DNA of 64,000 nt from Solibacillus ferritrahens (GTDB lineage Bacteria; Bacillota; Bacilli; Bacillales_A; Planococcaceae), in assembly GCF_037027585.1 (NCBI RefSeq), contig NZ_JAXCLE010000005.1, positions 147,430 through 211,429 on the forward strand, read 5' to 3'. The notes beneath the pieces were generated by a model. The model saw only the letters and a list, made by a program, of their open reading frames with translations. It did no database searches and was not told the DNA's origin. The position numbers were made by a program, and so were the translations under genes. Positions 26,044-33,429 of the stretch are shown piece after piece (the first letter of the stretch is position 1; each line of letters starts with the position of its first letter).

Positions 26044-26247
26044 TTAATGATGGTGGTGACCATCTAGTGATTTTTCGTTTGGCGCAAATGCATTGGCCTT
26101 TGAATCTACTATAACAGAGTCATGAGATTGTAATCCGATTCGTAAGTACATGATAAACATTACTAAGAGAATAAGAATAACTGCCGAGAAACCTAAAACT
26201 AGCGTATAGTAGTCAGACAAAAACGGATGACGGTGATCAAACATCAT
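26044..26247 (-). CDS. Small single-pass membrane protein, 67 aa, His-rich ends
   Basis: A short protein with a polar, His-containing N terminus (MMFDHRHPFLSDYY), one membrane helix (about residues 15-36) and a hydrophilic tail ending in four histidines (DGHHHH). A GAGAGGAG ribosome binding site lies five bases before the ATG on the minus strand, and a strong terminator follows the stop, so it is a real monocistronic gene. I do not recognise the family. The histidine clusters at both ends could bind metal, but nothing nearby proves it. Confidence 0.7.
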   Translation of the reverse strand: MMFDHRHPFLSDYYTLVLGFSAVILILLVMFIMYLRIGLQSHDSVIVDSKANAFAPNEKSLDGHHHH

Positions 26248-26372
26248 AAAAACTCCTCTCTATTTTATAATAAGAATCATTAACCAATTATAACCTAATA
26301 AATTGGAACATTGTAGGGTAATTTATGCATTTATTACAGAATGATTTGTAAATATGGCGACATCTTGAAGAT

Positions 26373-27608
26373 TTAGAATGCCCAGTTTCCATCACGGAAA
26401 ATAGCTTCTGCCTGGCCATCTTTCGTAATCCCATCAATATTCATCTGTGCAGAACCAATCATGAAGTCAACATGAGTAATACTGTCATTTAACCCGTGCT
26501 TTCTTAACTCCTCTTGTGACATCGTTTTCCCACCTTCCAAGCAAAACGCATATGCACTGCCAATGGCTAAGTGGTTTGATGCATTTTCATCGAATAATGT
26601 ATTGTAAAATAAAATATTCGATTCAGAGATAGGTGAATGGAAAGGTACAAGAGCCACTTCCCCTAGATAATGAGAACCCTCATCTGTCGATACAAGGTTT
26701 TTCAATACTTCTTCACCTTGTTCAGCCTCAACATCAATAATGCGCCCATTTTCAAAAGTAATTTTAAAATTATCTATAATATTGCCTCCATAGCTAAGTG
26801 GCTTTGTACTAGATACATACCCGTTAACTCCATTTTTATGCGGGACTGTAAATACTTCTTCTGTCGGCATATTGGCCATGAATTCGTCGCCTTTTTCATT
26901 GACGCTGCCTGCCCCGCACCATAAATGACCTTTCGGAAGCTCTATTGTTAAATCTGTTCCTGGCGCTGTATAGTGCAATTTTGCGTAGTTTTTACTGTTT
27001 AGATAATCTACTTTTTCATGTAAGTTATCATTGTGCTGTGCCCAAGCTTGAACAGGATTTTCTAAATCAGCACGTGTCGCTTTAAAGATTGCTTCCCATA
27101 ATGCTTCCACTTGTTCCTGTTCAGGTAAATCCGAAAATACTTTTTGAGCCCACTGCTTAGAAGGAGCTGCAATAACAGTCCAGCTGATTTTATCGGACTG
27201 TACATATTGGCGGTATTTATTTAAAGCAGTTCCAGCTGATTTTTGGAAAGTTGCAATGCGTTTTGAATCGATACCAGTTAATAGATCAGGACTTTGCGAT
27301 ACGATGCTCATAAACGCCGCACCTTGTTCTGCAAGCCACTCACGTTCTTGTACTTTCCACGGAGGAAAGAAGTCAAATGAATCATCCGGTGCTAACTCGT
27401 AACGAGTACGCGTAATTTGGTCATCTGTATAATCTACAAATACTTGCTTTGCTCCTGCCTCATAGGCGATCTTAGTCACAATTTGTACAAATGGCGCTGA
27501 TTCAATGGAAGCCGCGATATACAAATATTGATTTGGTTGAATATTTACACCGATTTTTACTGCCAATTCCGCATACTTTGTTAACTTACTCTCGAACATT
27601 GAATTCAT
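26373..27608 (-). CDS. Aminopeptidase, M29 family (second paralogue)
   Basis: A 411-residue M29 metallo-aminopeptidase, clearly paralogous to the one at 8703-9932. It shares LGEVALVPFHSPIS, NASNHLAIG and HVDFMIGSAQMNIDG with the metal-ligand His, Glu and Asp. One block differs: VPFHSPIS here against VPHESPIS in the other copy, which alters spacing around the metal-site histidine. The start at 27608 (MNSMFESK) is chosen because GGAGGAG precedes it on the minus strand; the open frame continues upstream without a better site. Its role is peptide degradation in the cytoplasm. It is transcribed alone, divergent from motA. Confidence 0.93.
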   Translation of the reverse strand: MNSMFESKLTKYAELAVKIGVNIQPNQYLYIAASIESAPFVQIVTKIAYEAGAKQVFVDYTDDQITRTRYELAPDDSFDFFPPWKVQEREWLAEQGAAFMSIVSQSPDLLTGIDSKRIATFQKSAGTALNKYRQYVQSDKISWTVIAAPSKQWAQKVFSDLPEQEQVEALWEAIFKATRADLENPVQAWAQHNDNLHEKVDYLNSKNYAKLHYTAPGTDLTIELPKGHLWCGAGSVNEKGDEFMANMPTEEVFTVPHKNGVNGYVSSTKPLSYGGNIIDNFKITFENGRIIDVEAEQGEEVLKNLVSTDEGSHYLGEVALVPFHSPISESNILFYNTLFDENASNHLAIGSAYAFCLEGGKTMSQEELRKHGLNDSITHVDFMIGSAQMNIDGITKDGQAEAIFRDGNWAF

Positions 27609-27734
27609 TTGAAACACTCCTCCAGTAATTGTCGTAAAATGTGGTATTTTTCGATACATCATTATTAAATTGTGATAAAAATAATAAATATATCAAAAAA
27701 TATAAAAATTGTTCTATTACTAGTGTAAAGGAAG

Positions 27735-27761
27735 TTAATAAAAAGATAAATATACCGAAAT
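27735..27761 (+). promoter_or_regulatory. Possible sigma-D (flagellar) promoter of motA
   Basis: TTAA, 15-base spacer, ACCGAAAT resembles the sigma-D consensus TAAA-N15-GCCGATAT with three mismatches. It ends about 33 bases before the motA start. Motility stators are sigma-D targets in B. subtilis. Confidence 0.3.
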
Positions 27762-27794
27762 AAGAAAAGACATAGTAATTTGGAGGTACTACAT

Positions 27795-28595
27795 ATGGAT
27801 ATATCATCGGTTGTTGGGATTATACTTGCCTTTTTCGCTCTTTTACTAGGGATGTTTATGAAAGGCGTAACACCTGACGCATTATTGAATCCTGCCGCTA
27901 TTTTAATTATTATCTTTGGTACGGTTGCAGCGGTAACAATCGCGTTCCCAATGAAGGAATTAAAAAGAATTCCAAAACTCTTTAAAATTTTATTTACAGA
28001 AACAAAATTAGCAAGTGATATTGATTTAATCAAAATGTTTTCACAGTGGGCAGATTTAGCCCGTCGTGAAGGGTTATTGGCGCTCGAAAGTAAAGCGTCT
28101 GAAATTGAAGATCCTTTCCTGAAAAATGGCTTAACATTGGCAATAGATGGTCAAAATGCTGACTATATTCGCGATGTGCTATCAGAGGAAGTTGAAGCAA
28201 TGGAAGACCGCCATGCCAGTGGTGCAGGAATTTTTACGCAAGCAGGTACATATGCACCTACTCTTGGAGTATTAGGGGCAGTAGTTGGGCTTATTGCGGC
28301 ACTAAAAGATATGTCGGATATCGATAAATTAGGGATAGCAATTTCTGCGGCCTTTGTTGCTACATTATTAGGTATCTTCACGGGATATGTGTTATGGCAT
28401 CCATTTGCCAATAAGTTAAAACGTAAATCTTCTGTAGAAGTTAAGCAAAAGCAGATGATGATTGAAGGGATTTTATCTGTACTTGAAGGTGAAGCCCCAA
28501 GAGTAATCGAGCAAAAGCTTGCTTCATATTTAACAATGGAAGAACGTAAGCAAATTACGGAAAGCGGGGCGGGTGGCCTTGGCAAGGAAGCGTAA
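27795..28595 (+). CDS. motA: Flagellar motor stator protein MotA
   Basis: A 266-residue membrane protein with four helices, matching B. subtilis MotA closely (AAILIIIFGTVAAV, LARREGLLALE, AMEDRHASGAGIFTQAGTYA and TGYVLWHPFANKLKRKS). The large cytoplasmic loop between helices 2 and 3 carries the charged residues that contact FliG. With MotB it forms the proton-conducting stator. ATG 27795 is chosen, nine bases after GGAGG; an in-frame TTG at 27780 precedes the ribosome binding site. The 3' end overlaps motB by 23 bases. No other flagellar gene is in the window. Confidence 0.95.
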   Translation: MDISSVVGIILAFFALLLGMFMKGVTPDALLNPAAILIIIFGTVAAVTIAFPMKELKRIPKLFKILFTETKLASDIDLIKMFSQWADLARREGLLALESKASEIEDPFLKNGLTLAIDGQNADYIRDVLSEEVEAMEDRHASGAGIFTQAGTYAPTLGVLGAVVGLIAALKDMSDIDKLGIAISAAFVATLLGIFTGYVLWHPFANKLKRKSSVEVKQKQMMIEGILSVLEGEAPRVIEQKLASYLTMEERKQITESGAGGLGKEA

Positions 28596-29343
28596 GAAAC
28601 ATAAAAAGCATGAGGAACATGTAGACGAATCATGGCTAGTTCCTTATGCGGATATTTTAACGTTATTATTAGCGTTGTTTATCGTTCTATTTGCATCAAG
28701 CTCAGTAGACGAAACAAAACTGCAGCAAATGTCTGCTGTATTCAATGAAATTTTTACTAGTGGTACAGGTGTCATGGACAACCCATCAGTAGTTCAAACA
28801 CCAAATGGGTCGACGTCCAATATTCAATCTGGTGTTTCCAAATATATGGAGGACCAAGAGCGCCTACTAGAAACACAAAACCGTGTGGACGAGTTCATTG
28901 CAATTAATGAATTGGAAAATCAGTTCGAAACGAAATTGACAGAAGAAGGATTGTTAATTACGATTCGTGATAGTATTTTATTCGATATGGGGCGTGCCGA
29001 AGTAAAGGTCGAGTATGCGACCATTGCTGATGAAATTTCACAACTGTTAATGTTTGACCCACCTCGTAATATCGTTATTACTGGTCATACAGATAATGTT
29101 CCAATCAATAATTCGGAATTTGATTCGAACTGGGATTTATCTGTTATGCGTGCCGTGAACTTTATGAAGGAAGTTGTTACAGGTAATGCAGAGCTTGATC
29201 CAAAATACTTCAGTGTAAAAGGGTTCGGTGAATTCCAGCCAATAGCCTCCAATGATACTGAAGAAGGAAAAGCAAAAAATCGACGTGTAGAGGTTCTTGT
29301 ACAACCACGTATAACCGAAAATGGAGATTTAATTGTGGAGTAA
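28573..29343 (+). CDS. motB: Flagellar motor stator protein MotB
   Basis: A 256-residue protein with a Lys/His-rich N terminus, one membrane helix and a periplasmic-type OmpA/peptidoglycan-binding domain. The helix begins VPYADILTLLLALFIVLFAS and contains the proton-carrying Asp. The C-terminal domain shows ITGHTDNVPINN and AKNRRVEVLV. The order EEHVDESWLVPYAD matches B. subtilis MotB rather than MotS. The GTG at 28573 lies inside motA; a TTG at 28579 is the alternative. It anchors the stator to the cell wall. Confidence 0.95.
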   Translation: MALARKRKKHKKHEEHVDESWLVPYADILTLLLALFIVLFASSSVDETKLQQMSAVFNEIFTSGTGVMDNPSVVQTPNGSTSNIQSGVSKYMEDQERLLETQNRVDEFIAINELENQFETKLTEEGLLITIRDSILFDMGRAEVKVEYATIADEISQLLMFDPPRNIVITGHTDNVPINNSEFDSNWDLSVMRAVNFMKEVVTGNAELDPKYFSVKGFGEFQPIASNDTEEGKAKNRRVEVLVQPRITENGDLIVE

Positions 29344-29344
29344 T

Positions 29345-29386
29345 AAAATGCTGTTTAGAGAGAAATCTTTCTAAACGGCATTTTTT
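29345..29386 (+). terminator. Intrinsic terminator after motB
   Basis: AAAATGC.GTTTAGA pairs with TCTAAAC.GCATTTT, followed by T6. It directly precedes the psuK promoter. Confidence 0.85.
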
Positions 29387-29390
29387 ATTT

Positions 29391-29419
29391 TTGACATCTT
29401 TTAAACAAAAGTTTATAAT
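29391..29419 (+). promoter_or_regulatory. Consensus sigma-A promoter of psuK-psuG
   Basis: TTGACA (29391-29396), 17-base spacer, TATAAT (29414-29419): a perfect match to both consensus hexamers at the ideal spacing. Such a strong promoter before a catabolic operon suggests a repressor is needed. Confidence 0.85.
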
Positions 29420-29426
29420 AATAAAC
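29411..29426. promoter_or_regulatory. Palindromic operator candidate over the psuK -10 box
   Basis: GTTTATAATAATAAAC is a perfect 6-bp inverted repeat with a 4-base centre that covers the -10 hexamer. The first gene product has an N-terminal HTH domain, so it may bind here (inference). Confidence 0.5.
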
Positions 29427-29451
29427 AAATGTTCGTTCGGAGGTGATGTAG

Positions 29452-30540
29452 TTGAATGAAAAAGAAAAGCTAATCTTCCAATTGATTAAGAAAAATCCCT
29501 ATCTGTCTCAACAGGAAATGGCAGAGCAATTAGGGATGTCGAGGCCAGCACTTGCAAATATCATCTCGTCATTGATTAAACGCGGAGAAATTCTAGGGCG
29601 AGCATATGTCTTACCAGAAAAGAATCATATTATCGCAATTGGCGGTGCTAATGTTGACCGTAAGTTTATAATTGAGCAACATGTCCAATTAGGTACATCG
29701 AATCCTGCTTCGGTCACTGAAACAGTTGGTGGAGTGGCTCGTAACATAGCAGAAAATATAGGTCGCTTAGGCAATCGTGTTTCATTGATTACCGTAATGG
29801 GTGATGATCATGATGCCATATATATTGAACAAAATTGCAATGCTACGATGAGTCTTGATTTAGTAGAAAAGTTAAAAGATTATAAAACGGGATCATACAC
29901 AGCAGTATTGGCGCATACTGGGGAACTGGTAATTTCAATGGCGAATATGGAGATATATGAACAATTATCACCAAGCATCCTGAAGAAGTACGAAGCCATT
30001 ATGCAAAATGCGAGTTGTTTAATAATTGATTTAAACTGCCCGTTAGCAACAGTGGAATATGTAAGGGAGTTTGCCCATGAGCGCAAAATTCCATTCGCTA
30101 TTATTCCTGTTTCATCACCTAAAATGAAGAACATGCCACAGGATTTACACGGAGTGCATTACTTTATATGCAATCGTGATGAAGCAGAAATGTATTTGAA
30201 CACGAAGCTGGATACGTACGGTAAGTATGAAATGGCAGTAAAGACAATGATGCAAAAAGGCGCAGAATATGTTGTCCTTACATTAGGGGAACATGGAGTA
30301 ATGGCTGGTCACGCTGATAAAGTGACACATTATAAAGCCGCTCCAACAAAAAAAATTGTGGATGTTACAGGTGCAGGTGATGCTTTTGTGAGTGCATTTT
30401 TACATGGGGTACTAAACAATGAGGACTTTAAAGAAGCAATCCAACTTGGTTTAACAAATGCATCAAAAACATTACAATCGGACAAAACAGTCCGTGAAGA
30501 TTTAACAAAGGAAAAATTACTTGAATGGAGGAATTTATAA
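29452..30540 (+). CDS. psuK: Pseudouridine kinase with N-terminal winged HTH (PfkB family)
   Basis: A 362-residue two-part protein. Residues 1-55 form an HTH of the MarR/AsnC type (SQQEMAEQLGMSRPALANII). Residues about 60-360 are a PfkB-family ribokinase-fold domain with TVGGVARNIAENIGRLG and the ATP/anion-hole motif DVTGAGDAFVSAFLHG. The next gene is psuG, so the substrate is most likely pseudouridine, phosphorylated to pseudouridine 5'-phosphate. It starts at TTG 29452, five bases after GGAGGTGA. Fused HTH-PfkB kinases are known (E. coli YeiI type); autoregulation is an inference supported by the palindrome over the promoter. Confidence 0.9.
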   Translation: MNEKEKLIFQLIKKNPYLSQQEMAEQLGMSRPALANIISSLIKRGEILGRAYVLPEKNHIIAIGGANVDRKFIIEQHVQLGTSNPASVTETVGGVARNIAENIGRLGNRVSLITVMGDDHDAIYIEQNCNATMSLDLVEKLKDYKTGSYTAVLAHTGELVISMANMEIYEQLSPSILKKYEAIMQNASCLIIDLNCPLATVEYVREFAHERKIPFAIIPVSSPKMKNMPQDLHGVHYFICNRDEAEMYLNTKLDTYGKYEMAVKTMMQKGAEYVVLTLGEHGVMAGHADKVTHYKAAPTKKIVDVTGAGDAFVSAFLHGVLNNEDFKEAIQLGLTNASKTLQSDKTVREDLTKEKLLEWRNL

Positions 30541-31448
30541 TGGAACAATATTTATCATATTCACAAGAGGTGTTAGAAGCAAAAGAGAAAGGTCTACCAA
30601 TAGTCGCCCTTGAATCGACAATCATTTCACATGGGATGCCTTATCCACAAAACGTACAAACAGCTCGTGAAGTAGAACAAATTATTCGTGATGGTGGTGC
30701 AGTACCAGCAACAATTGCATTAATCGACGGGAAAATCAAAATCGGTTTATCCGATGAAGAGCTAGAAATGTTTGGAAATGCACAAGGGGTAGCTAAAACG
30801 AGTCGCCGTGATATCGGCTATTTACTAGCTACTAAAAAAATCGGGGCAACTACAGTAGCTGCAACAATGATTTGCGCAGAGTTAGCAGGTATTGAATTAT
30901 TCGTAACAGGTGGTATTGGCGGGGTTCACCGTGGTGCGGAAACAACAATGGATATTTCTGCAGACTTGGAAGAATTAGCGATGACAAATGTTGCTGTTGT
31001 ATGTGCAGGCGCAAAGTCGATTTTAGATATCGGCTTAACATTAGAATATTTAGAAACAAAAGGTGTACCGGTAATCGGATACGGTACTGACAAATTACCG
31101 GCATTTTATGCACGCGAAAGTGAATTTGATGTAAACATTCGTGTTGATTCTGCAGAAGAAACTGCGGCTATTTTACGCGCGAAATGGGATTTAGGGTTAC
31201 GTGGTGGGGCATTAATCGCCAACCCAATTCCAGCTGAGGATGCTATGGAATCAAGTGTAATTGATGCTATTATCGACAATGCATTAAGAGAAGCAAAAGA
31301 ACAAGGTATTGCAGGTAAAAATGTAACACCATTCCTACTAGGTAAAGTAAAGGAACTGACAGAAGGCAAGTCGCTTGATGCCAATATTGCCTTAGTTAAA
31401 CACAATGCACGTGTAGGCGCAAAAATTGCTGTCGAACTTAATAAATAA
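30540..31448 (+). CDS. psuG: Pseudouridine-5'-phosphate glycosidase
   Basis: A 302-residue enzyme that splits pseudouridine 5'-phosphate into uracil and ribose 5-phosphate. Family blocks visible: ALESTIISHGMPYPQN (residues about 25-40), AKTSRRDIGYLLA, VTGGIGGVHRGAE with its GGIGGVHRG substrate loop, and VCAGAKSILDIG. Length is typical of PsuG/IndA. The start ATG at 30540 shares one base with the psuK stop (TAATG) and follows ATGGAGGA, so the two genes are translationally coupled. It completes salvage of pseudouridine from RNA breakdown. Confidence 0.96.
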   Translation: MEQYLSYSQEVLEAKEKGLPIVALESTIISHGMPYPQNVQTAREVEQIIRDGGAVPATIALIDGKIKIGLSDEELEMFGNAQGVAKTSRRDIGYLLATKKIGATTVAATMICAELAGIELFVTGGIGGVHRGAETTMDISADLEELAMTNVAVVCAGAKSILDIGLTLEYLETKGVPVIGYGTDKLPAFYARESEFDVNIRVDSAEETAAILRAKWDLGLRGGALIANPIPAEDAMESSVIDAIIDNALREAKEQGIAGKNVTPFLLGKVKELTEGKSLDANIALVKHNARVGAKIAVELNK

Positions 31449-31479
31449 TCGGTATTTCCTGGGGAATAATGTATGAAAT

Positions 31480-31520
31480 AAAAGGAAGCTCGTCGAAAAA
31501 TATCGATGAGCTTCCTTTTT
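31480..31520. terminator. Bidirectional terminator between psuG and yfkK
   Basis: AAAAGGAAGCTC pairs with GAGCTTCCTTTT, extended by TCGA/TCGA. A and T flanks suit both strands. Confidence 0.85.
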
Positions 31521-31531
31521 ATACTCTACTT

Positions 31532-31753
31532 TCACTTACGAAGTGATCCTAACTCTGCAACAATTGCATTCATTTCACTAGGGCTGAATGAGTCACGTTT
31601 CATTACCATTTCATATAAATATTGTAGATCTTCGTATTTATTTTCATCGAATGCCTCTGATTGCATAGCGTCAACGTTTACCATACGTAGTTTTTCTTTG
31701 ATTTGTTCTATCATATAATTGACATTTTGTTGTGATGGGTTGGATAAGTCCAT
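31532..31753 (-). CDS. yfkK: DUF1128 family protein (YfkK-like)
   Basis: A 73-residue soluble, helical, charged protein (MDLSNPSQQNVNYMIEQIKE at the N terminus, then RDSFSPSEMNAIVAELGSLR near the end). Length and pattern match the DUF1128 family of B. subtilis YfkK. The start at 31753 is preferred over an in-frame ATG at 31774, whose codons contain the likely ribosome binding site (AAAGGTAGG). It is divergent from yfkI, as part of a conserved yfk neighbourhood. Function unknown. Confidence 0.8.
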   Translation of the reverse strand: MDLSNPSQQNVNYMIEQIKEKLRMVNVDAMQSEAFDENKYEDLQYLYEMVMKRDSFSPSEMNAIVAELGSLRK

Positions 31754-31935
31754 ATTTTTTGCCCTACCTTTCAATGTTTACAAAAATATCATTTCATGCA
31801 AGGCACTTCTTGTCAACCCGTAAAAGTTTTGGGATTACTTTTAAAAATAACAAACATTCGCTAAAATGAATATAGAAAAGTTTTATAGGAAATTTTTATG
31901 GGAATATGAAAGCATAAACAGGAGGAGAGTATAAA

Positions 31936-32265
31936 ATGAAAAGTAAACTATTACCGTTTATAGCAATTGGAGCAGTAACTGGTGCAGCAATAAGTATGTT
32001 AGATAAGCAAACAAGAGAGCATACTGTAAAGACAGCGAAAAATGCAAAAGATACGGTCGTTTATTACGCTGAAAACCGTGACGAACTATTAGCGTTAGTT
32101 GAGTCGAAAGTCGAGCAGGCTCAAACAGTTTACGGAACAGTAAATGATAGTATTCAGTCTATTTTGCAGAACGGCAATGATATTAAAGAATTGCCAACTA
32201 CGATTCAAAGTATGGTTTCAGAAACGATTGATGCATTTTCAAAAAAGGATGAACAAGTTAGCTAA
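31936..32265 (+). CDS. yfkI: YtxH-like/YfkI-like hypothetical protein
   Basis: A 109-residue protein with a hydrophobic N-terminal segment (LLPFIAIGAVTGAAISML, residues about 5-22) that could anchor it in the membrane. A long helical, charged remainder follows, with repeated Ala/Lys/Val patterns typical of YtxH-type proteins. GGAGGAG lies before ATG 31936. It stands between yfkK and the yfkH-like gene, the same place as yfkI in B. subtilis, which is the main reason for the symbol. Function unknown. Confidence 0.65.
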   Translation: MKSKLLPFIAIGAVTGAAISMLDKQTREHTVKTAKNAKDTVVYYAENRDELLALVESKVEQAQTVYGTVNDSIQSILQNGNDIKELPTTIQSMVSETIDAFSKKDEQVS

Positions 32266-32397
32266 TTAAATTCGCCTCATTGTAACAGACTTTTCCTTGG
32301 GGTAATTTAAAAGCACGGGACATCCGTTAGGGCATTATCCTGATTAAAAGGTATTCAGTACTCTTTCTATCTGGATAATTCAAAAGGTGGTGGCTAT

Positions 32398-33333
32398 ATG
32401 GGAGAGAAAGAAGAATTTAAAGAAAAGATTTCACTTATTAAATCATATGTTTCACCAGATCCTAGTCATATTAATATTTTAACGACAAAAGGTTTTTTTC
32501 AGGATTTAATATACCGCATTCAAAAAGTTGATATGTCGGGGATGGGTGCGCTACTTGCTTATTTCTTTTTACTGTCATTTTTCCCGATGCTTATTTTTAT
32601 GGTAACACTCTTACCTTATTTAAATTTAGAGCAAGGGCAAGTATTCGACTTCTTAAGTGACATTATGCCTGAGGAAGTTTATGGTCTTATAGAAGGTACA
32701 CTTTCGGAAGTACTATCCAATCAAAATGGCGGATTACTTTCAATTGGTATTATCGGTACTATTTGGTCAGCGTCGCGTGCTGTTGACGCACTAATGAAAA
32801 CTTTAAACCGTGCCTATGATGTAGAAGCTAGAGCAGGTTTTATAAATCGTATTTGGTCTCTTGTATTTACTATTTCACTCGTTATTATTATTTTAGTAGC
32901 GCTTGTCTTACCGGTTTTTGGACAGCAAATCGGGAATGTAGTGTTCGGCTATTTTGGTATCGAAGAATCATTAGCGGGTCTTTGGAATACAATGCGCTGG
33001 ATTATGCCGCCTACTCTTATTTTCCTTTTATTAACAGTTATGTACTGGATTGTTCCTAATACTGATCCTCGATTAACAATTGTTAGTGTTGTACCAGGTT
33101 CAATATTGGCAACACTAGGTTGGCTTGCATTAACTTATGGCTTTTCATTTTATATTAATAATTTCGGCAATTTTAGTGCTACTTACGGCAGTATTGGCGG
33201 AGTCATTATACTAATGCTTTGGCTGTACTTTACTGGAATGATTTTAATTTTGGGTGGAATATTAAATGCCACATTCCAAAAAAGACAGATTGCCAAGAAC
33301 AATAAAAAGAATGCAAAGACACCTGTTTTCTAA
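32398..33333 (+). CDS. yfkH: YihY/BrkB family membrane protein (YfkH-like)
   Basis: A 311-residue membrane protein with about six helices and a 45-residue cytoplasmic N terminus. Family blocks include GALLAYFFLLSFFPMLIFMV (first helix), IWSASRAVDALMKTLNRAYD (amphipathic segment typical of YihY/BrkB), and YGSIGGVIILMLWLYFTGMI (last helix). Once annotated as ribonuclease BN, this family is not a nuclease; its function is unresolved. The ATG follows AAAGGTGGTGG. It shares its neighbourhood with yfkI and yfkK, as in B. subtilis. Confidence 0.9.
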   Translation: MGEKEEFKEKISLIKSYVSPDPSHINILTTKGFFQDLIYRIQKVDMSGMGALLAYFFLLSFFPMLIFMVTLLPYLNLEQGQVFDFLSDIMPEEVYGLIEGTLSEVLSNQNGGLLSIGIIGTIWSASRAVDALMKTLNRAYDVEARAGFINRIWSLVFTISLVIIILVALVLPVFGQQIGNVVFGYFGIEESLAGLWNTMRWIMPPTLIFLLLTVMYWIVPNTDPRLTIVSVVPGSILATLGWLALTYGFSFYINNFGNFSATYGSIGGVIILMLWLYFTGMILILGGILNATFQKRQIAKNNKKNAKTPVF

Positions 33334-33348
33334 GTGATTGTGTCACAT

Positions 33349-33389
33349 AAAAAGCACGACGCCATAAATATTTAGGCGTCGTGCTTTAT
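33349..33389. terminator. Bidirectional terminator between yfkH and the P-type ATPase
   Basis: AAAGCACGACGCC pairs perfectly with GGCGTCGTGCTTT. Confidence 0.85.
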
Positions 33390-33429
33390 TTATGGTTATT
33401 GTCAGTTGGTTATTTTTGGTAGCATGCCA

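Noticed and set aside
28163..28633. Minus-strand ORF of 156 aa inside motA/motB
   Set aside because: Antisense to two well-conserved genes, with no ribosome site and shadow-like composition.
32266..32397. Sigma-B-type promoter between yfkI and yfkH (GGGGTAAT, GGGACA)
   Set aside because: No GTTTAA-like -35 at a correct distance from either element.
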